Source of the DNA: Sideroxyarcus emersonii
Lineage (GTDB): Bacteria > Pseudomonadota > Gammaproteobacteria > Burkholderiales > Gallionellaceae
Length of the DNA: 64,000 bases
Direction: 5' to 3'
Assembly (NCBI RefSeq): GCF_021654335.1
Contig: NZ_AP023423.1
Location: forward strand, 1,797,001-1,861,000
Translations under genes and position numbers: made by a program
Shown here: piece by piece, positions 9,174 to 17,537 of the stretch
How the letters are laid out: each line of letters opens with the position of its first letter
Numbering within the stretch: position 1 is the stretch's first letter
Notes under the pieces: generated by a model
Told to the model about the DNA's origin: nothing
The model's database searches: none
The model's input: only the letters and a program-made list of their open reading frames with translations

Positions 9174-10037
9174 ATGCCTGATATCTCTTTCAAGGAGCAG
9201 CGCAACCAATATGAAGTCGTGGCTCGCGCCATCGCTTACCTGCGCGCTAACGCGCTCGGACAACCGCCGCTCAAGGAACTTGCCGACCATGTCGGCCTCA
9301 GTGAATTCCACCTGCAGCGCATCTTCACGGAATGGGCCGGCATCTCTCCCAAGCGTTTCCTGCAATACGTGACGAAAGAACATGCCCGGCAGGCACTCAG
9401 GGACTCGTCCGACGTATTGACGGCCGCACTCGATTCCGGCCTTTCCGGCTGCGGGCGTTTGCATGACCTGATGGTGAGCTGCGAGGCGATGACGCCGGGC
9501 GAGATCAGGAAGCTGGGGGCGGGATTGGAGATCCGGTTCGGGTTCGCCCCCACCCCATTCGGCAATGCCTTCATCGGCTGGACGTCCCGCGGCATCTGTC
9601 ACTTCGAATTCAGCGATGACGAGTTCGAGACCGCGGTATCTGCATTGCAAACCCATTGGCCCAGGGCGGCATTGCTTGCCGACCCTGTCGGCGCAATCGC
9701 CCTTGCCGCAAAGATCTTCCCCGCCGTACCCGGACCGGGAGAGTTGCATCTGGTGTTGCGGGGCACCAATTTCCAGATCAAGGTATGGGAGGCCCTGCTG
9801 CAAGTCGCACCCGGACAAGTCGTGTCATATGGCCATCTGGCAGGAATGGTCGGATGCCCGAAAGCCGCACGCGCGGTCGGTTCCGCCCTCGCTGCAAATA
9901 CGATAGGCTATCTGATCCCCTGCCACCGCGTGATCCGGGAGAGCGGGAAGATCGGCGACTACCGCTGGGGAAGCGTGCGCAAGATCGCACTGCTTGCATG
10001 GGAAGCGAGCCGCACGGATAACGGCAAGCAGCGATAA
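9174..10037 (+). CDS. AraC-type HTH fused to O6-methylguanine-DNA methyltransferase (short Ada)
   Basis: Suicidal DNA-repair methyltransferase with a regulatory DNA-binding domain, 287 aa. Residues about 12-105 are an AraC/Ada helix-turn-helix region (LKELADHVGLSEFHLQRIF). Residues about 200-280 are the MGMT domain with KVWEALLQVAPGQVVSYG and the acceptor-cysteine motif PCHRV. The N-terminal zinc-cysteine phosphotriester-sensing domain of full Ada is missing, so it could repair O6-methylguanine but would lack the usual methylation switch; this short architecture is common. A 46-codon ORF with a good Shine-Dalgarno (9041-9181) overlaps its start. Confidence 0.9.
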   Translation: MPDISFKEQRNQYEVVARAIAYLRANALGQPPLKELADHVGLSEFHLQRIFTEWAGISPKRFLQYVTKEHARQALRDSSDVLTAALDSGLSGCGRLHDLMVSCEAMTPGEIRKLGAGLEIRFGFAPTPFGNAFIGWTSRGICHFEFSDDEFETAVSALQTHWPRAALLADPVGAIALAAKIFPAVPGPGELHLVLRGTNFQIKVWEALLQVAPGQVVSYGHLAGMVGCPKAARAVGSALAANTIGYLIPCHRVIRESGKIGDYRWGSVRKIALLAWEASRTDNGKQR

Positions 10038-10189
10038 GTCAGTCACCTTGCAGGCAACCTCCCGCCAGGTAGCGCTACCGTCGCAGACACACCGCAACCG
10101 CGTGCAGCCACGCATACCCCGCCCAGCGCAGCCGTGCTATCCTGCTTTCGACCGCATCAAGCGTCACTCGAACAAAAGGGTTGGCCGCC

Positions 10190-12703
10190 GTGCATATCAC
10201 CCACTATCTTCCCCGTACCCTCCCCGAGCCGCTGGCAGGGCTGACCACCCTTGCACTCGACCTGCGCTGGAGCTGGCACCACAGCACCGACACCTTGTGG
10301 CAAGCCGTCTCCCCCGAACTCTGGGAAGAGACCCGGAATCCGTGGCTGATACTCGAAAACATTTCCGACCGGCGGCTGGAAGAGCTGGCAGCAGATGCCG
10401 GCTTCGTCGAGACGCTGCAGCGCCAGCTGGAGGCACGGGAAGGACACTTCAAGAGCGACACCTGGTTTGCTTCGCAGTTCGGACAGGCATTCAGGGGATA
10501 TGTGGCCTACTTCAGCATGGAGTTCGGGCTCAGCGAATCGCTGCCGATCTACTCGGGCGGATTGGGCATACTGGCAGGCGACCACCTGAAGACCGCCTGC
10601 GATCTGGGCGTGCCCCTGATCGGCATCGGTTTGCTGTATCAACAGGGGTACTTCCGTCAGGCGCTGGATGCGCAAGGCGAACAGATCGAGTTCTATCCCT
10701 ATAACGCGCCCACCATGTTGCCGGTGACCCCGCTCATGGATGACCGCGGCGAATGGGTACGGGTAAACGTGGAGTTTCCGGGACGGCAGTTGATCCTGCG
10801 TGTGTGGCACGTCGAGGTTGGCCGGCGTTCGCTGTTCCTGCTCGACAGCAACGAACCGCTGAACTTCCCGGGCGACCGCGGGATCACCAGCGAGCTGTAT
10901 GGCGGCGGCCAGGAAATGCGTTTACAACAGGAAATCGTGCTCGGCATCGGCGGCTGGCGCCTGCTGGAAAAAATGGGCATCGATTGCCCGGTGTGCCACC
11001 TCAACGAAGGGCATGCGGCTTTCGCGATCCTGGAACGCGCCCGCAACTTCATGCATCGCTGCGCGCAGCCATTCGAGGTGGCGCTGCGTGCCACGCGCGC
11101 TGGCAACCTGTTCACCTCGCACACGCCGGTGGAAGCCGGGGCCGACCGCTTCCCTCCCGACCTCTTCATGCATTACTTCCGGGATTACGCGAAACTGCTC
11201 GGAATCGACGAGCAACGGTTGCTGGCGCTTGGCCGCGACGGTGTCCGGAGCGATCGCGGCGAGCCGTTCAACATGGCCTATCTGGCCTTCCGCGGCGCAG
11301 GGGCGGTGAACGGCGTAAGCCGCCTGCACGGCAAAGTGAGCAGGGACATCTTTCAGCCGCTGTTCCCGCGCTGGCCTGCAGCGGAAGTGCCGGTCGGCCA
11401 TGTCACCAATGGCGTGCATGTGGCAACCTGGGACTCCCAGGCCGCGGATGCATTGTGGACCGATGCTTGCGGCAAGACACGCTGGCTGGGCACGCTGGAA
11501 ACCGTCGCAACCGACCTGCGTTGCCTGGATGATCGCACGTTGTGGGATTTCCGCTGCCGCGGCCGCCGGGGACTGGTCGACTTCCTGCGCACCCGCCTGG
11601 CGCGGCAGAACAGGTGGCTGAATACCACACAGGCGCAGGATCAATCCCTGGATCCCGGTTTCCTGACCCTGGGATTCGCACGCCGGTTCACCGAATACAA
11701 GCGCAACAACCTGCTGCTGCACGATCCCGACCGCCTGACCCGCTTGCTGACCAACCGCGACAGGCCGGTGCAACTGGTCATTGCAGGCAAGGCACACCCG
11801 TATGACGATTTCGGCAAACGCATGATACGCCAATGGAACGATTATCTGCGCCGGCCAGAACTGCAAGGAAGGGTCATCTTCGTGGAAGACTATGACCTGG
11901 TCATCGCTGCCGAGCTGGTGCGCGGTGTGGACGTCTGGATCAACACACCGCGCCGCCCCTGGGAAGCCAGCGGTACCAGCGGCATGAAAGTGCTGGCCAA
12001 CGGCGGGCTCAACTTGTCCGAACTGGACGGCTGGTGGGCCGAGGCCTACCGGCCCGAAGTGGGCTGGGCGATAGGCGACAGACAGGAACACCGCAACATT
12101 GCCGAGTGGGATGCAGCCGAGGCGGAACAGCTCTATCGCCTGCTGGAAGAAAAGGTCGTTCCCTGCTTCTACCGGCGCGACGAGAACGGATTGCCGCGCG
12201 AGTGGGTGCAGCACATGCAAGAAAGCATGGCACAACTGACCACGCATTTCTCCAGCAACCGCATGGTGCGGGAATACACGGAACGTTTCTATGTCCCGCT
12301 GGAAAACGCCTGCCGGCAGCGCATGGACGACGGATGCAAACTTGCCGCCGAACTCGAAGCCTGGCATGCACACCTGCGGCGGTACTGGGATAAGCTGTAT
12401 TTCGGCAACGTCAGCGCAGAAAAATGCAACGAAGGCTATCGCTTCCAGGTCCAGGCCTACCTGGACGGCATCCCGGCCGAAGCGGTATGCATCGAACTCT
12501 ATGCCGAGGCCGCGAACGGCGGCGAAGCGGTGCGTCAGGTGTTGACCCGGACGACGCCGCTGCTGGGGGCGGACAACGGCTATCTGTATACCGGCACGGT
12601 CAAGGACGACCGCCATGCCGCGGCATACACCCCGCGCATCGTGCCGGCGCATGCCGCAGCCACGGTGCCGCTGGAGGCATCCATGATCAGCTGGTACAGG
12701 TGA
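10190..12703 (+). CDS. glgP: alpha-glucan phosphorylase (GT35, DUF3417 type)
   Basis: PLP enzyme that phosphorolyses glycogen or maltodextrin to glucose-1-phosphate; about 837 aa. The N-terminal DUF3417 block (LDLRWSWHHSTDTLW) marks the Thermotoga-like branch rather than the E. coli MalP/GlgP branch. Further evidence is VAYFSMEFGLSESLPIYSGGLG, CHLNEGHAAF, HVTNGVH and the PLP-lysine motif EASGTSGMKVLANGG. GTG at 10190 is chosen because AAAAGGG sits about 9 bases upstream; a TTG at 10181 abuts that site. The next gene begins 29 bases later on the same strand and is probably co-transcribed, which is an odd pairing (see findings). Confidence 0.93.
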   Translation: MHITHYLPRTLPEPLAGLTTLALDLRWSWHHSTDTLWQAVSPELWEETRNPWLILENISDRRLEELAADAGFVETLQRQLEAREGHFKSDTWFASQFGQAFRGYVAYFSMEFGLSESLPIYSGGLGILAGDHLKTACDLGVPLIGIGLLYQQGYFRQALDAQGEQIEFYPYNAPTMLPVTPLMDDRGEWVRVNVEFPGRQLILRVWHVEVGRRSLFLLDSNEPLNFPGDRGITSELYGGGQEMRLQQEIVLGIGGWRLLEKMGIDCPVCHLNEGHAAFAILERARNFMHRCAQPFEVALRATRAGNLFTSHTPVEAGADRFPPDLFMHYFRDYAKLLGIDEQRLLALGRDGVRSDRGEPFNMAYLAFRGAGAVNGVSRLHGKVSRDIFQPLFPRWPAAEVPVGHVTNGVHVATWDSQAADALWTDACGKTRWLGTLETVATDLRCLDDRTLWDFRCRGRRGLVDFLRTRLARQNRWLNTTQAQDQSLDPGFLTLGFARRFTEYKRNNLLLHDPDRLTRLLTNRDRPVQLVIAGKAHPYDDFGKRMIRQWNDYLRRPELQGRVIFVEDYDLVIAAELVRGVDVWINTPRRPWEASGTSGMKVLANGGLNLSELDGWWAEAYRPEVGWAIGDRQEHRNIAEWDAAEAEQLYRLLEEKVVPCFYRRDENGLPREWVQHMQESMAQLTTHFSSNRMVREYTERFYVPLENACRQRMDDGCKLAAELEAWHAHLRRYWDKLYFGNVSAEKCNEGYRFQVQAYLDGIPAEAVCIELYAEAANGGEAVRQVLTRTTPLLGADNGYLYTGTVKDDRHAAAYTPRIVPAHAAATVPLEASMISWYR

Positions 12704-12732
12704 CAACAGCCGTGCCGCCCGAAGGACCCCGC

Positions 12733-14241
12733 ATGCCGCACCTACCCAATATGCTCAGCCTGTCCAGGGCTGCGCGCCTGGTGGGGGTGGACCGGATCGA
12801 CCTGCAGAGGAAGATCCAGCAAGGTGCGCTCCATGCCTTCGACGGCATGGTTGACATCGAAGAACTGGTGCGCGCCTATCCCGATGTCCAGCTGGAAGAT
12901 AATACCGAATACAACCGCCTGCTGCAGATCAAGGAGAAGGCGTTCGGCAAGCGCGTGCTGGAACGGATCCTGCCCAGCGCCGAGATACTGGCGGCTCGGA
13001 TCGCCGAACTCGGCAAGGAGCTGGCGCATCATCAGGCACAGGCGACGCAATTCGGACGCATACTGGAACAGTTGAACGATCGATTGAATGTTGTTTGCAG
13101 GGAAGCGGAAGGCGGCATGAAGGCCGCCCTGATTGACCTGCAATCCTGGCTTGAAACGGAGGTAACAACCACCATGGCATCCGAACCCATCAATCCCTTG
13201 ACGGTGCGCGACCATCTGCTGCGCGTGATGGCAGCTCATGTCACCGTGATGCCCAGCGGGCACGACTTCTTCATCGAGGGAGCAGATACGCTGCTGGAAA
13301 GCGCATTGCGCGCCGGCGTGCCGCTCGATTACGGCTGCAGCGGCGGCAATTGCGGCTTATGCAAGGCCAGGATCCTCTCCGGCCAGGTCAAGAAAACCCG
13401 CCACCACGATTATGTGCTGACCGAAGCCGAGAAGAACCAGGGCTACGTCCTGATGTGCTCGAACACCGCGGTGACCGACCTGGAGATCGCAGCGCACGTT
13501 GCAGGCAGCGTGCAGGACATCCCGTTCCAGCAGATCGCCGCCAAGGTCAAGTCGATCGCATCGATCAGCCCCGACATGGCATTGCTGCATTTGCAAACGC
13601 CCCGCACCAGCCGGCTGCGCTTCCTCGCCGGCCAGTATGTGACGCTCCGGCTGGGACAATCGCTGACTGCGCAACTGCCGATAGCAAGCTGCCCCTGCGA
13701 CGAACGCAATATCCTGTTCCATGTCCGCCGCATGCACGGCAACCTCTTTTCCGATTATGTCTTCGACCGCCTGAGCAACAACGAAACGGTCGACATCGAA
13801 GGCCCGGATGGCGAATTCGTACTGCAGGAACAGACCCGTCGCCCGCTTTATTTCGTGGCCTTCAACCACGGCTTCGCTCCCATCAAGAGCCTGATCGAGC
13901 ACGCCATGTCGCTCAACAAGGCCGAATCCATCGATTTGTTCTGGATCGGCTCCCACGACAGCGACATCTACCTGCCCAACATCCCGCGCGCCTGGTCGGA
14001 TGCGCTGGATAATTTCCACTATGCAACACTGACAGCCGGCTACGACCTGTCGCACCTCACCGCACTGCGGGAAGCATCGTTGCTCACCCTGCTGGAAGGG
14101 ATACTGCAGCGGCATCCCGAACTGACGGAAGGGGATGTCTACATTGCCGGACCGGAATCCGCCGGCAGACTCGCCGAACAGCTCTTCCTCGATGCCGGCC
14201 TGCCGAGGACGCGCGTGTTCATGACACATCGCAACCTTTGA
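12733..14241 (+). CDS. HTH/coiled-coil-ferredoxin-FAD/NAD reductase fusion protein
   Basis: A 502-aa multidomain protein. Residues 8-50 look like a MerR/excisionase-type helix-turn-helix (LSLSRAARLVGVDR then a short beta wing and DIEELVRAYPD). Residues 60-125 are a charged, probably coiled-coil helix. Residues 168-250 are a plant-type 2Fe-2S ferredoxin with C202, C207, C210 and C242 (CSGGNCGLC and MCSN). Residues 260-500 are an FNR-like flavin/NAD reductase (FLAGQYVTLRLG for FAD; GPESAGRLAEQLF at the C-terminus). The C-terminal half matches CDP-6-deoxyglucoseen reductase or oxygenase-reductase types. The electron acceptor is unknown. It follows the glucan phosphorylase by 29 bases. Confidence 0.8.
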   Translation: MPHLPNMLSLSRAARLVGVDRIDLQRKIQQGALHAFDGMVDIEELVRAYPDVQLEDNTEYNRLLQIKEKAFGKRVLERILPSAEILAARIAELGKELAHHQAQATQFGRILEQLNDRLNVVCREAEGGMKAALIDLQSWLETEVTTTMASEPINPLTVRDHLLRVMAAHVTVMPSGHDFFIEGADTLLESALRAGVPLDYGCSGGNCGLCKARILSGQVKKTRHHDYVLTEAEKNQGYVLMCSNTAVTDLEIAAHVAGSVQDIPFQQIAAKVKSIASISPDMALLHLQTPRTSRLRFLAGQYVTLRLGQSLTAQLPIASCPCDERNILFHVRRMHGNLFSDYVFDRLSNNETVDIEGPDGEFVLQEQTRRPLYFVAFNHGFAPIKSLIEHAMSLNKAESIDLFWIGSHDSDIYLPNIPRAWSDALDNFHYATLTAGYDLSHLTALREASLLTLLEGILQRHPELTEGDVYIAGPESAGRLAEQLFLDAGLPRTRVFMTHRNL

Positions 14242-14507
14242 CAAGGCCGGTGTCTGTACCTCCTGAACAGGTTCCCCGCTCCACCACGGTCACCGCATGA
14301 CCGCATCCTCCCGCCGCTGCGGCCCTGCCCCCCGGCGTCAGCCAGACCGATAGTCTGCAAGATGAAATTTTATTAATGCACTGCGGTTTTGCAGTCTGCT
14401 TAAATGACATCGCTCACAGGGTGTCGCGAGCGGAAACACCGTGCATAACCCCATTCGCCGTTCTGCGATGCCGGAACAAATCCCTGCTTCTCGAAAGGAT
14501 GGACATC
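14242..14507. other. intergenic region, no confident gene
   Basis: The stretch between the reductase fusion and the small-ORF cluster (347 bases to the 93-aa ORF). I see no RNA gene and no convincing long ORF. An AT-rich patch at about 14362-14380 could hold a promoter for the small ORFs downstream, but no clear -35/-10 pair can be assigned. Confidence 0.4.
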
Positions 14508-14585
14508 ATGAATATCTTCTGTCGCCCCGGAACCGATTCATTGAGTGCAAGCCGCCTGCCCCGCGCAGCCACCATCCGTAGATGA
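14508..14585 (+). CDS. possible 25-residue peptide ORF
   Basis: A short ATG ORF of 25 codons ending in TGA 3 bases before the next ATG. It has a good Shine-Dalgarno (AAAGGA, about 8-base spacing). The peptide is basic with no recognisable motif. It may be a translated leader for the two genes that follow, or chance. Confidence 0.3.
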   Translation: MNIFCRPGTDSLSASRLPRAATIRR

Positions 14586-14588
14586 ATC

Positions 14589-14870
14589 ATGTCAAGGTTA
14601 AGGATTTCATTGGAAGCAGCGCGGATCATTGCCTTGACGGCCGTCATCGGTTTCGTCGACGGGAATTCGAGGATCGAGGATGCGATAGCCTTCAGAAGCA
14701 GCAGTGCGCTCGTGACAACCAGGGAACACAGGGCATCCAGCGTGGCCGCCAAGGATGGCGAGGCTGCAGCAACGGCCGGGAGCACAGCCTATCTGGTCGA
14801 GGTCAGCCGCGGCAGCGACACCCGCATCGTGCTGGTCGATTCCGCCACCGGCCGGGTACTGCCGTCATGA
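14589..14870 (+). CDS. small protein with PepSY-like C-terminus
   Basis: A 93-aa ORF of unknown function. An N-terminal hydrophobic segment (IIALTAVIGFV) may be a signal or anchor. The last 30 residues (AYLVEVSRGSDTRIVLVDSATGRVL) have the strand-turn-strand pattern of a PepSY domain, which in other proteins regulates peptidases or binds in the periplasm; this is a weak visual match. The stop codon overlaps the start of the next gene (ATGA), so the two are translationally coupled. Confidence 0.5.
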   Translation: MSRLRISLEAARIIALTAVIGFVDGNSRIEDAIAFRSSSALVTTREHRASSVAAKDGEAAATAGSTAYLVEVSRGSDTRIVLVDSATGRVLPS

Positions 14871-15496
14871 TCAAACTGGCTGCCATTCCGCTGCTGAGCG
14901 CACTCATGCTCTGCTCCGCGATGGCAGACGAGTTCGACGGTTATCCATATGCGACCGACAATGCCGGGAAATATTATTTCGCTGTCGATCTCGCATCCGC
15001 TACCTATGGCGGCTCGGTTTACCCCAGTACATCAGGATTGCGCCTTGCCGGAGGCTACAATTTCACCTCGCTGTTCTCGGTCGAGGCTGGCTACGCGATG
15101 CTGTCGAGTTCCAGCGACAACTGTGCCTATGGATGCGGCTATTACGGCGGCTACGGATATTATGGCTACGGCTATCCGGTGCCGCTGGCTTCCTACTCGT
15201 TCAATTCGTCGTCATTGCAGGTCGCCGGCATCGTCAACTTCCCGCTCAGCGATGCATTCTCCCTCTCCGGCAAGCTCGGATACGCCTACAACTCCATGAG
15301 CTATGAATCCACCGACAGCAACGGGAACAGCTTGCCCACGATAAGCGGTTCGCAATCCAATCGCCTGTACGGCATCGGGGCTCAATACAGCATGGGGGGA
15401 GGCATCGTTTTTCGCGCGCAGTACGAAGACCTGGGCAAGCTCCTGCCCGGTATCGGCATGCGGATGATGTCCATCGGCGCCATCTTCAACTTCTGA
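14867..15496 (+). CDS. OmpA-like/8-stranded outer-membrane beta-barrel protein
   Basis: A 209-aa exported barrel. The signal peptide (LLSALMLCSAMA) is followed by alternating barrel strands (KYYFAVDLASATYG, LRLAGGYNFTSLFSVEAGYA) and a C-terminal Phe (SIGAIFNF), typical of small OmpA-type or Opa-like barrels. Around residues 84-105 one loop is very rich in Gly and Tyr and holds two cysteines (CAYGCGYYGGYGYYGYGYP), unlike ordinary loops. It overlaps the 93-aa gene by 4 bases and converges on the EamA transporter gene. The function is not known; a surface or adhesion role is only a guess. Confidence 0.8.
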   Translation: MIKLAAIPLLSALMLCSAMADEFDGYPYATDNAGKYYFAVDLASATYGGSVYPSTSGLRLAGGYNFTSLFSVEAGYAMLSSSSDNCAYGCGYYGGYGYYGYGYPVPLASYSFNSSSLQVAGIVNFPLSDAFSLSGKLGYAYNSMSYESTDSNGNSLPTISGSQSNRLYGIGAQYSMGGGIVFRAQYEDLGKLLPGIGMRMMSIGAIFNF

Positions 15497-15556
15497 AGCC
15501 GCCCGCTCTCGTCCGGCACTCGCTGCCCCTTTGCTGGATCAGGCTGCGCCTGCCCC

Positions 15557-16447
15557 CTATGTGGTGGCCAGGCGCCGCGACGGGAACATCGATATGCTCA
15601 CGCCGCCCAGCACCAGCAGGCCGCCGAGCAATTGCGCCGACGTCGGCAGCGTGCCCAGGAAACTGCCGACCAGCATGGCGAACACCGGGACGAGATTCAG
15701 GAAGATGGCCGCGCGCGCCGCACCGAGGCGGGCAATGCCGGCGCCCCAGAACAGGTAGGCCAGTACGGTGCCTCCGATGACCATGATGGCCATCGCGACA
15801 GCCGCCTTGCCATCGAGCGGACTCATGTGGGTCCCGCTATCGAGCGCGGCAATGACCAGCAGGAGGGCGCCCGCTGCCATCACCCAGCTGGTGTGTGCAA
15901 TGGGCGAACCCTGCGGCATATAGCGACGCACCAGCACGTTGTACATCGCCCAGGACAGGTCGGCCCCCAGCATCAACAGGTCGCCCTGCGCAAAACTGAA
16001 CGATTGCAGCTTGTGCATATCGCCCTGCGAGATGACGACCGCCACACCGATCAGCGCGAGGGGCAATGCAACCAGATGCCGGGCCGACAGTCGTTCGCCC
16101 AGGAACGCGACCGCGAGCAAGGCAGTGAGCAGGGGATTGGTCGCCATGATGAGCGAAGCGCTGTTGGCCGAAGTGGTGCGCAGCGCATAAAAGAAGAACA
16201 GGTTGAACCCGCAGATTCCGACCGCCCCCAGCAGCAAATATATGCCCGCGTACCGTTTCAGTGGGGCCAGCAGTTGTTCGCGGCGTACGCCGGCGATGCC
16301 GAACATCAGGGCTGCCCCCAGCACGAAGCGCATGGCTGCGGCCCACAGCGGGGGAAGATCGGCAAGAATGGGGGCGGCCAGCACGAAATTGGCTCCCCAG
16401 AAAAATGCGGAAGCGATCACCAGCAGATAGACAGTAGAGATTCTCAT
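15557..16447 (-). CDS. EamA/DMT-family inner-membrane exporter
   Basis: Ten-helix drug/metabolite transporter of 296 aa with two EamA repeats: the first starts at AFFWGANFVLAAPIL and ends near LIGVAVVIS, the second starts at GDLLMLGADLSWAMYNVLVRR and ends GGVSISMF. This family exports amino acids, nucleosides or related metabolites; the substrate cannot be read from sequence. ATG 16447 is preferred because a GGAAA lies about 8 bases upstream and the upstream residues are not hydrophobic. It is divergent from a LysR-type gene across 98 bases, so it is the likely target of that regulator. Confidence 0.88.
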   Translation of the reverse strand: MRISTVYLLVIASAFFWGANFVLAAPILADLPPLWAAAMRFVLGAALMFGIAGVRREQLLAPLKRYAGIYLLLGAVGICGFNLFFFYALRTTSANSASLIMATNPLLTALLAVAFLGERLSARHLVALPLALIGVAVVISQGDMHKLQSFSFAQGDLLMLGADLSWAMYNVLVRRYMPQGSPIAHTSWVMAAGALLLVIAALDSGTHMSPLDGKAAVAMAIMVIGGTVLAYLFWGAGIARLGAARAAIFLNLVPVFAMLVGSFLGTLPTSAQLLGGLLVLGGVSISMFPSRRLATT

Positions 16448-16545
16448 GGATGTTTCCAGTAAGATTAATTTGGACGGCACGACTCTAGCTGCTGGAACAG
16501 CGTGTCACAAGCTAGACTTTTTTGAGGTCACATTAAGGAAAACTA

Positions 16546-17448
16546 ATGGCACGTCACCTTCCCCCGCTTAATGCCTTGCGCTTCTTCGAGGCTGCCGCAC
16601 GGCACCGTTCCTTTGTCCGTGCGGCGGAAGAATTGCATGTCACTCCGGCTGCGGTCAGCCAGCAGATCAAACTGCTGGAAGACCATCTCGGCGTCGTCTT
16701 GTTCAAGCGCGGCAAGGCCCTCGTCCTGAACGAATCCGCTCAGGATGCGCTGCACCTGGTTTCCGACGCCTTCGACCAGCTGGAACGTGCCATGCTCCGG
16801 GTACGCTCCGGCAGCATCGCCGGCCCCCTGATCGTATCCACGCCCCCGGCATTCGCCGCGCGCTGGCTGATTCCGCGTCTGAACGATTTCTATGCCCGCT
16901 ACCCGGATGTGAAGCTCCACTTGCTGGCCACCCGGCGCATCGTGGACTTTGCGATGGAAGAAGTCGACCTGGCAATCCGCTTCAGCAACAATGCGACCCA
17001 ACCGGGACTGAGCGTGGAGAGCCTGATGCCGGAACGGATCGTGATGGTCGCCGCACCCAGGCTGGCGAAATCCATCAAGGTCGCGGCCGACCTGTTGCGT
17101 GCCGATCTGATCGAGGATGACTGGCACATCATGCGCGGCACTTTTCCGGAGTGGAAGACCTGGCTGGCCACCCTGGGCGTAACCGATGCTCCCTCGAACG
17201 TGCGCCGCTTCGGCGATGCGGACCTGGCGATCGAGGCGGCGGTCAATGGACTGGGAATCACATTGTCCTGGTACAGCCTGGTAGCGGCAGATATAGAATC
17301 CGGCAAGCTGCGGCAGGTACTGGACCGGAGCATCCCGACTGACCTCAGCTATCAATTGGTGATGCCCCGGAACAAGACCGTGCTGCGCAAGGTCGCGGCT
17401 TTCAGGGCATGGCTGTTCGAGCAAGCGGCTAACCAGGCAGGCGGCTGA
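16546..17448 (+). CDS. LysR-family regulator (GcvA-like)
   Basis: A 300-aa LysR-type transcription factor. Residues 4-62 form the winged HTH (LRFFEAAARHRSFVRAAEELHVTPAAVSQQIKxLE), with the GcvA-branch look of the N-terminus (LPPLNALRFFEAAARH). The rest is a periplasmic-binding-like effector domain (LIPRLNDFYARYPDVKL, VDLAIRFS). The 98-base divergent gap to the EamA gene contains the dyad GCTGGAACAGC at 16491-16501, a possible operator. Regulation of the exporter is inferred from position. Confidence 0.9.
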   Translation: MARHLPPLNALRFFEAAARHRSFVRAAEELHVTPAAVSQQIKLLEDHLGVVLFKRGKALVLNESAQDALHLVSDAFDQLERAMLRVRSGSIAGPLIVSTPPAFAARWLIPRLNDFYARYPDVKLHLLATRRIVDFAMEEVDLAIRFSNNATQPGLSVESLMPERIVMVAAPRLAKSIKVAADLLRADLIEDDWHIMRGTFPEWKTWLATLGVTDAPSNVRRFGDADLAIEAAVNGLGITLSWYSLVAADIESGKLRQVLDRSIPTDLSYQLVMPRNKTVLRKVAAFRAWLFEQAANQAGG

Positions 17449-17537
17449 CATGCATGCGTCATCGAGAAAGGCGGCACGAGCGGAAAGATGGACATCGCCA
17501 GGTTCATGCACAATTCCGGGCACTGCCCCGGACAGCC

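Noticed and set aside
9041-9181. A 46-codon ORF with GGAG ahead of ATG, overlapping the Ada-like start
   Set aside because: No motif, low coding signal and no visible homologue; could be a leader peptide but unsupported, so not listed as a gene.
10922-12706. A 594-codon ORF antisense to glgP
   Set aside because: Shadow of the phosphorylase gene.
14376-14507. Upstream extension of the 25-aa ORF (69 aa in all)
   Set aside because: No ribosome-binding site and no coding-like composition upstream of the ATG at 14508.
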